Of a stretch of 64,000 bases of DNA, positions 60,500-64,000 are shown piece by piece. Each line of letters opens with the position of its first letter. The stretch's first letter is position 1. A model generated the notes under the pieces. It worked only from the letters and a program-made list of their open reading frames with translations. It was not told where the DNA came from and did no database searches. The position numbers and the translations under genes are program-made. The stretch spans positions 6,386,001 through 6,450,000 of the forward strand of contig CM082596.2 in assembly GCA_040954595.2 (NCBI GenBank), given 5' to 3'. The stretch comes from Balanoglossus misakiensis. Taxonomy: Eukaryota > Hemichordata.

Positions 60500-63400
60500 T
60501 ATCCCAACCACCCACGCCGCCACCACCACCAAAACCACCACCACCACCACCACCACCACCACCACCACCACCACCACCACCACCACCACCACCACCACCA
60601 CCACCACCACCACCACCAAATCGAAGTCATTACTGACTGTCACACTCCCTCCCTCTCGTCACCCAGGGATACAATTCGCCGAGAGACCGCAGAACATCTC
60701 CACGGTAACTGGCTCCCACTTCGTCCTGCACTGCTCGGCGCAGAGCCACGCGTACGCCACTTGGACCAAGGACGGCCAGTTCATATCAACGACGCAGGCG
60801 TTCACCCAGAACCGACTCTACCTCTTGCAGAGAAACAGCTTACTGTTGGTGGACGCCGACATGTCCGACAGCGGCGTGTACACGTGCAGGCTGAGCGACG
60901 GTTTCCATGTCATCGAGGCCAGGGCCTGGGTGGACGTGGCCGAAGCTGATGTCCCCGCAGACGGCGGGGATAACGGTGGGTATTTCTTGAGCTGCCGACA
61001 TTGGGGCAGCAGTGGATATATTTTCTGATTCTTCCCGCGTACATCCAAGTTCTCAGACCGGTTTCTTTAAGACAGATGTTGTAATGTATTCCTGGGGATT
61101 GAACGTTTACAGCATATGCCATCTCTGTTTATGGAATCAGTACAGCAAGAGTGACATATCTCATCTCCAAGTAAACTGCGTAATTTTAGACTGACATTCA
61201 TAATACACAGCGTCTTCTTCTTACTTATTCTATCTCCTGGTTCCCATGCATATCTCAGTATACCGATTTGAGCCCGCTTACCCCATCTGATTGCTCCATC
61301 CAGCAGGTGACTGCGGCATCCCGCGAGCTCGCGGGAAGATCGTCGGCGGGCGGGTGAGCAAACTGGGCGAGTGGCCGTGGATGGCCATGTTGTACAGCAC
61401 CGACCGCGGCCGGCTGTTCTGCGGAGGGGTGCTGTTGAACCGGCGCTGGGTGGTCACCGCCGCCCACTGCATCCACCTGTCCGACGCCACCGAGGCGAAC
61501 ACCCGCGTCTTCCTGGGCAAGTACGACGCCGACGCGGAGGAGGACCACGCCCGCGCGTTCGACGTCGCCGAGATCATCGTCCACCCGGCCTACCAGATCA
61601 ACACGTTCGACGCGGACATCGCCCTCCTTCGACTTTCTCAGCGAGTGTCGTTCACGGACTACATCATTCCAGGTAACCTTATAACCGTGACAGACAGCTA
61701 CGTAAAGATGCAACGCGGAGTATATAATTGCTCATAGTCCTTTAGTTTTGCTGTGCTTTATAACTTTCCTCGAAACCACTGATAAGACATATTTCAATTC
61801 CAGCTTGTCTGCCGACCCAGACAACCGCTGAGAACATGCTGAGGACTGGAAAGACTGGTTTTGTTACCGGTTGGGGTGACACCCAAGAATCTGAAGTAAC
61901 GCCCCATTACCTTAGAGAGGTGCGTCTAGAGGTCGTGGACCACAACGTGTGCGGGGAAAGGCACTCGGATATCGTGACGAATAACATGTTCTGTGCCGGT
62001 CCACCACGCGGACAAGAAGGAAGAGACGCGTGCACCGGTGACAGCGGGGGACCATACGTGAAAAAGGTTAGTATGATTGTATACCTGGCATCCTATAACC
62101 AAAAAGTGAAAATGTCCAAAGCAGGCTCATGAGATGGCTCCAAGCGTGGAGTGCTTCGGCCAATAGACTGAGCCCGAAACCCTGTCTTGTCTATTCGTCA
62201 ACCAGCTACCACTCAGCTAACCAATCAGTTTCCTTTGGTAATAAAAGAAGAACCAAAGTTATAACCCCAAAGGCTCCAGCCTTGGTTTTTAAACTGTTTC
62301 TCCATGCTCTCTGCAATAGAGCGGCGAGCGGTGGTACCTGTTAGGTCTGGTGAGCTGGGGTGTGGGCTGCGCCACGCCGAACCTGCCCGGCGTCTACACG
62401 GCAGTGCACATATTCCACGACTGGATCAAAGAAACGACGCCGGACGGAGAGGAAAGTTGCATAAGTATGGAAGGTAGAGTGTCGCCAACAGTTTGCTTTC
62501 CTTGAGATGGTGGATAAAACAGCCTAGAATGATTATGTCCAAAAATGTCCACGACCCCCTCCCCTGTGAGAGACCAGATGGTGCCTCTTAAGTAAAGGGC
62601 AGTGGAAGGCACGGAAAATATTTAGAGTGAATAAGTGTAATAAATCCTTTATACTGATTATCAAAAACGTTTCTTTTCACCGCCTCTCCGCAGAGAATTA
62701 CGAGAGCCAGCTCGCCGAGAAGGAAGCGGTGATATCGGGACTAGAACAGACTATCGTTGACATGACGGGCGAAATTGGTGACCTCGAAGAAAGACTGGAG
62801 ACGTGTGATGCGGTCGGTGAAGACGGTAAATAGAGTCGGTCGTTTCTTCGTGATTACAGAGTATAACATGTGTAGCACCCAACAGGTCAACAGCATCGTC
62901 ATCCGTGTTGTTGTTTTTCTTTCCGCAGCGGGTGACGACTCTTCTCCGCTTGTCACGCTGCCTCCCGTTGTCCCCGATGACGAGAGAACGCGATGTACTG
63001 GTTACTGCCCGGGAAGCTTTGCCACCAGGGCTATCTGCGTGAGCGGCTTCTGTCAATGCCTGTCACCCACCTATGACACCTACACCTGCTTGCGTAAGTT
63101 GCCACAAATTCCTATCCTGGTCTTGCCATCGCATCGATCGAGGAAGATTCTATGCAGAAAGTATCATTGATGTACATGTACAGACTTCTCTTGTAAAAAC
63201 CAAATTGGCATGATGCACTCTACGTTATCTTGCATTTCCATAACAGCAAAAAAATCCCTATTAATCGTGTGCTTATCGTGACATGCGTGTGTATACACGT
63301 AATGTTCGGTCGCGTCTGAACATTTTCACCACTGTACACAATTTCTGGATGTCGTTCACCGGCGACAGCACCATTTCCAGTCTCACGAGATCTCTTTTTC

Positions 63401-64000
63401 CCGGGCAGCTTCTGTCGGCGGCTGCAACATCCGGAAAAACCGGGCGAACCCGGCGGCCACCGCAACGCTGGAGGGCGCCGGCAGAGAGGTGTACAGCTGC
63501 ACCGACGACGACAACGACGACTACGAGGTCCACGTCATCGGCGTCTACGAAGGCAGGGCGCACCGCACCCCGACGCAGAGCACCGTCCGCATCCAGAAGG
63601 CAGCCCAGCCGGACAGGCCAATCGTGCTGGTCCTCGCGACGTACGAACCAATCAACTGGGTTCTGGAAATCCCGCGAGACGTGGTGTTGGATCGCGTCAT
63701 TTTGGTAAGTTCGCGATCGACAGGAGAAGCTTATCACGTGTTGAACGTGGAAATCGAACCTGTATGTAGTGGCCAGTCAAGGGACTTTCATGAATTGGCC
63801 TTTATAGACAGGGGACCTTAAAGGACAGTCCAATTAATGCAGATGTAAATTACACGGAGACTTTAGCAAAGAGGCCACTATAAAGAGGTGACCACTAACA
63901 CAGGTGTGACTGTAGTTTCCATCTCCACTGACATTGATTTTCCCAGTGAAACTCAAACACAGTTCCCAGTACAGCTCACATATATATATTCTGTTCTCCC
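59860..64000 (+). CDS. Secreted Ig-trypsin-coiled-coil protease, 3' truncated by window
   Basis: Eight coding exons seen: 59860-59938, 60667-60975, 61307-61672, 61804-62066, 62320-62473, 62694-62825, 62929-63093, 63409-63704. These make 588 in-frame residues with no stop; the gene continues past 64000. Residues 1-24 form a signal peptide. An I-set-like Ig domain (~27-129) has C...W and [12 protein letters not shown]. The trypsin domain (130-~390) has activation site GK-IVGG (I141), H183, D233, S332 and D326 for Lys/Arg specificity. A ~44-residue coiled coil ([20 protein letters not shown]) follows. Next is a Cys-rich module of about 55 residues with six Cys ([10 protein letters not shown]...CVSGFCQC). 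The last visible exon (490-588) has [10 protein letters not shown] and [18 protein letters not shown], a beta-rich module I cannot name. Almost every junction is phase 1, which favours domain shuffling. It is probably a secreted immune or clotting-type protease that oligomerises through the coiled coil; the target is unknown. Confidence 0.85.
60418..60617. repeat. (ATC)n and (CCA)n trinucleotide microsatellites
   Basis: About 27 TCA/ATC units (to 60500), a short unique spacer, then about 30 CCA units, all in intron 1 of the Ig-protease gene. Poly-Ser/His/Ile/Pro/Thr/Asp reading frames here are artefacts; the real exon begins at 60667. Confidence 0.97.
63705..64000 (+). other. Intron of the Ig-protease gene running off the window
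   Basis: It follows a GTAAGT donor at 63705. A short frame continues to 63821 in read-through but is not needed. No acceptor plus coding exon was recognised before the window ends. Confidence 0.6.

Noticed and set aside
60284-60666. Poly-His/Ile/Thr open frames leading into the Ig exon
   Set aside because: These are microsatellite read-through; the CAG acceptor at 60666 and the signal-peptide exon at 59860 give a consistent phase-1 join.

Overview
This is a piece of animal nuclear genome: genes interrupted by GT-AG introns, animal-specific domain combinations (three sushi + vWA + trypsin; LRR + ZU5 + UPA + death; Ig + trypsin), no bacterial-type operons, and large amounts of microsatellite, foldback and satellite DNA. 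The combination of a complement C2/factor B-type gene, tandem PIDD1-like genes and compact introns points to an invertebrate deuterostome. An amphioxus (Branchiostoma) is my best guess; this is inference from gene content and no species-diagnostic marker was seen.

Layout. 1-10243: about 10 kb with no supportable gene, holding compound TGTA/TG microsatellites and a 57-bp foldback flanked by a 10-bp direct repeat. 10244-16773 (+): a 12-coding-exon complement C2/factor B-like gene (757 aa) with two foldback elements and an interspersed repeat in its introns. 17441-18635 (-): a two-exon, single macro-domain protein. 19955-21175 and 21552-22820 (+): tandem intronless SLC35G-type (EamA) transporters. 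24542-30117 and 32996-39241 (-): two tandem PIDD1-like genes with matching exon plans. The second carries nine copies of a ~122-bp intronic repeat with octamer and CRE-like motifs. 40623-42428 (+): a five-exon SDR9C-type dehydrogenase, tail-to-tail with an arylsulfatase B-like gene (42717-57866, -) whose fourth intron is almost entirely an ~11.7-kb, ~88-bp-period satellite with higher-order structure. 59860-end (+): an Ig/trypsin/coiled-coil secreted protease, truncated by the window edge.

All multi-exon models were assembled by hand from splice sites, checking that phases join and totals are multiples of three. Several genes could act in innate defence or cell death (complement-like protease, two death-domain scaffolds, macro domain, Ig-protease), but nothing in the DNA shows they are co-regulated. 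The most unusual items are the C2/factor B-like protease with a canonical trypsin activation site, the PIDD1 paralogs lacking the HFS autoproteolysis triads, the intronic octamer/CRE array, the higher-order satellite inside an arylsulfatase gene, and the Ig-protease with an unrecognised C-terminal module.
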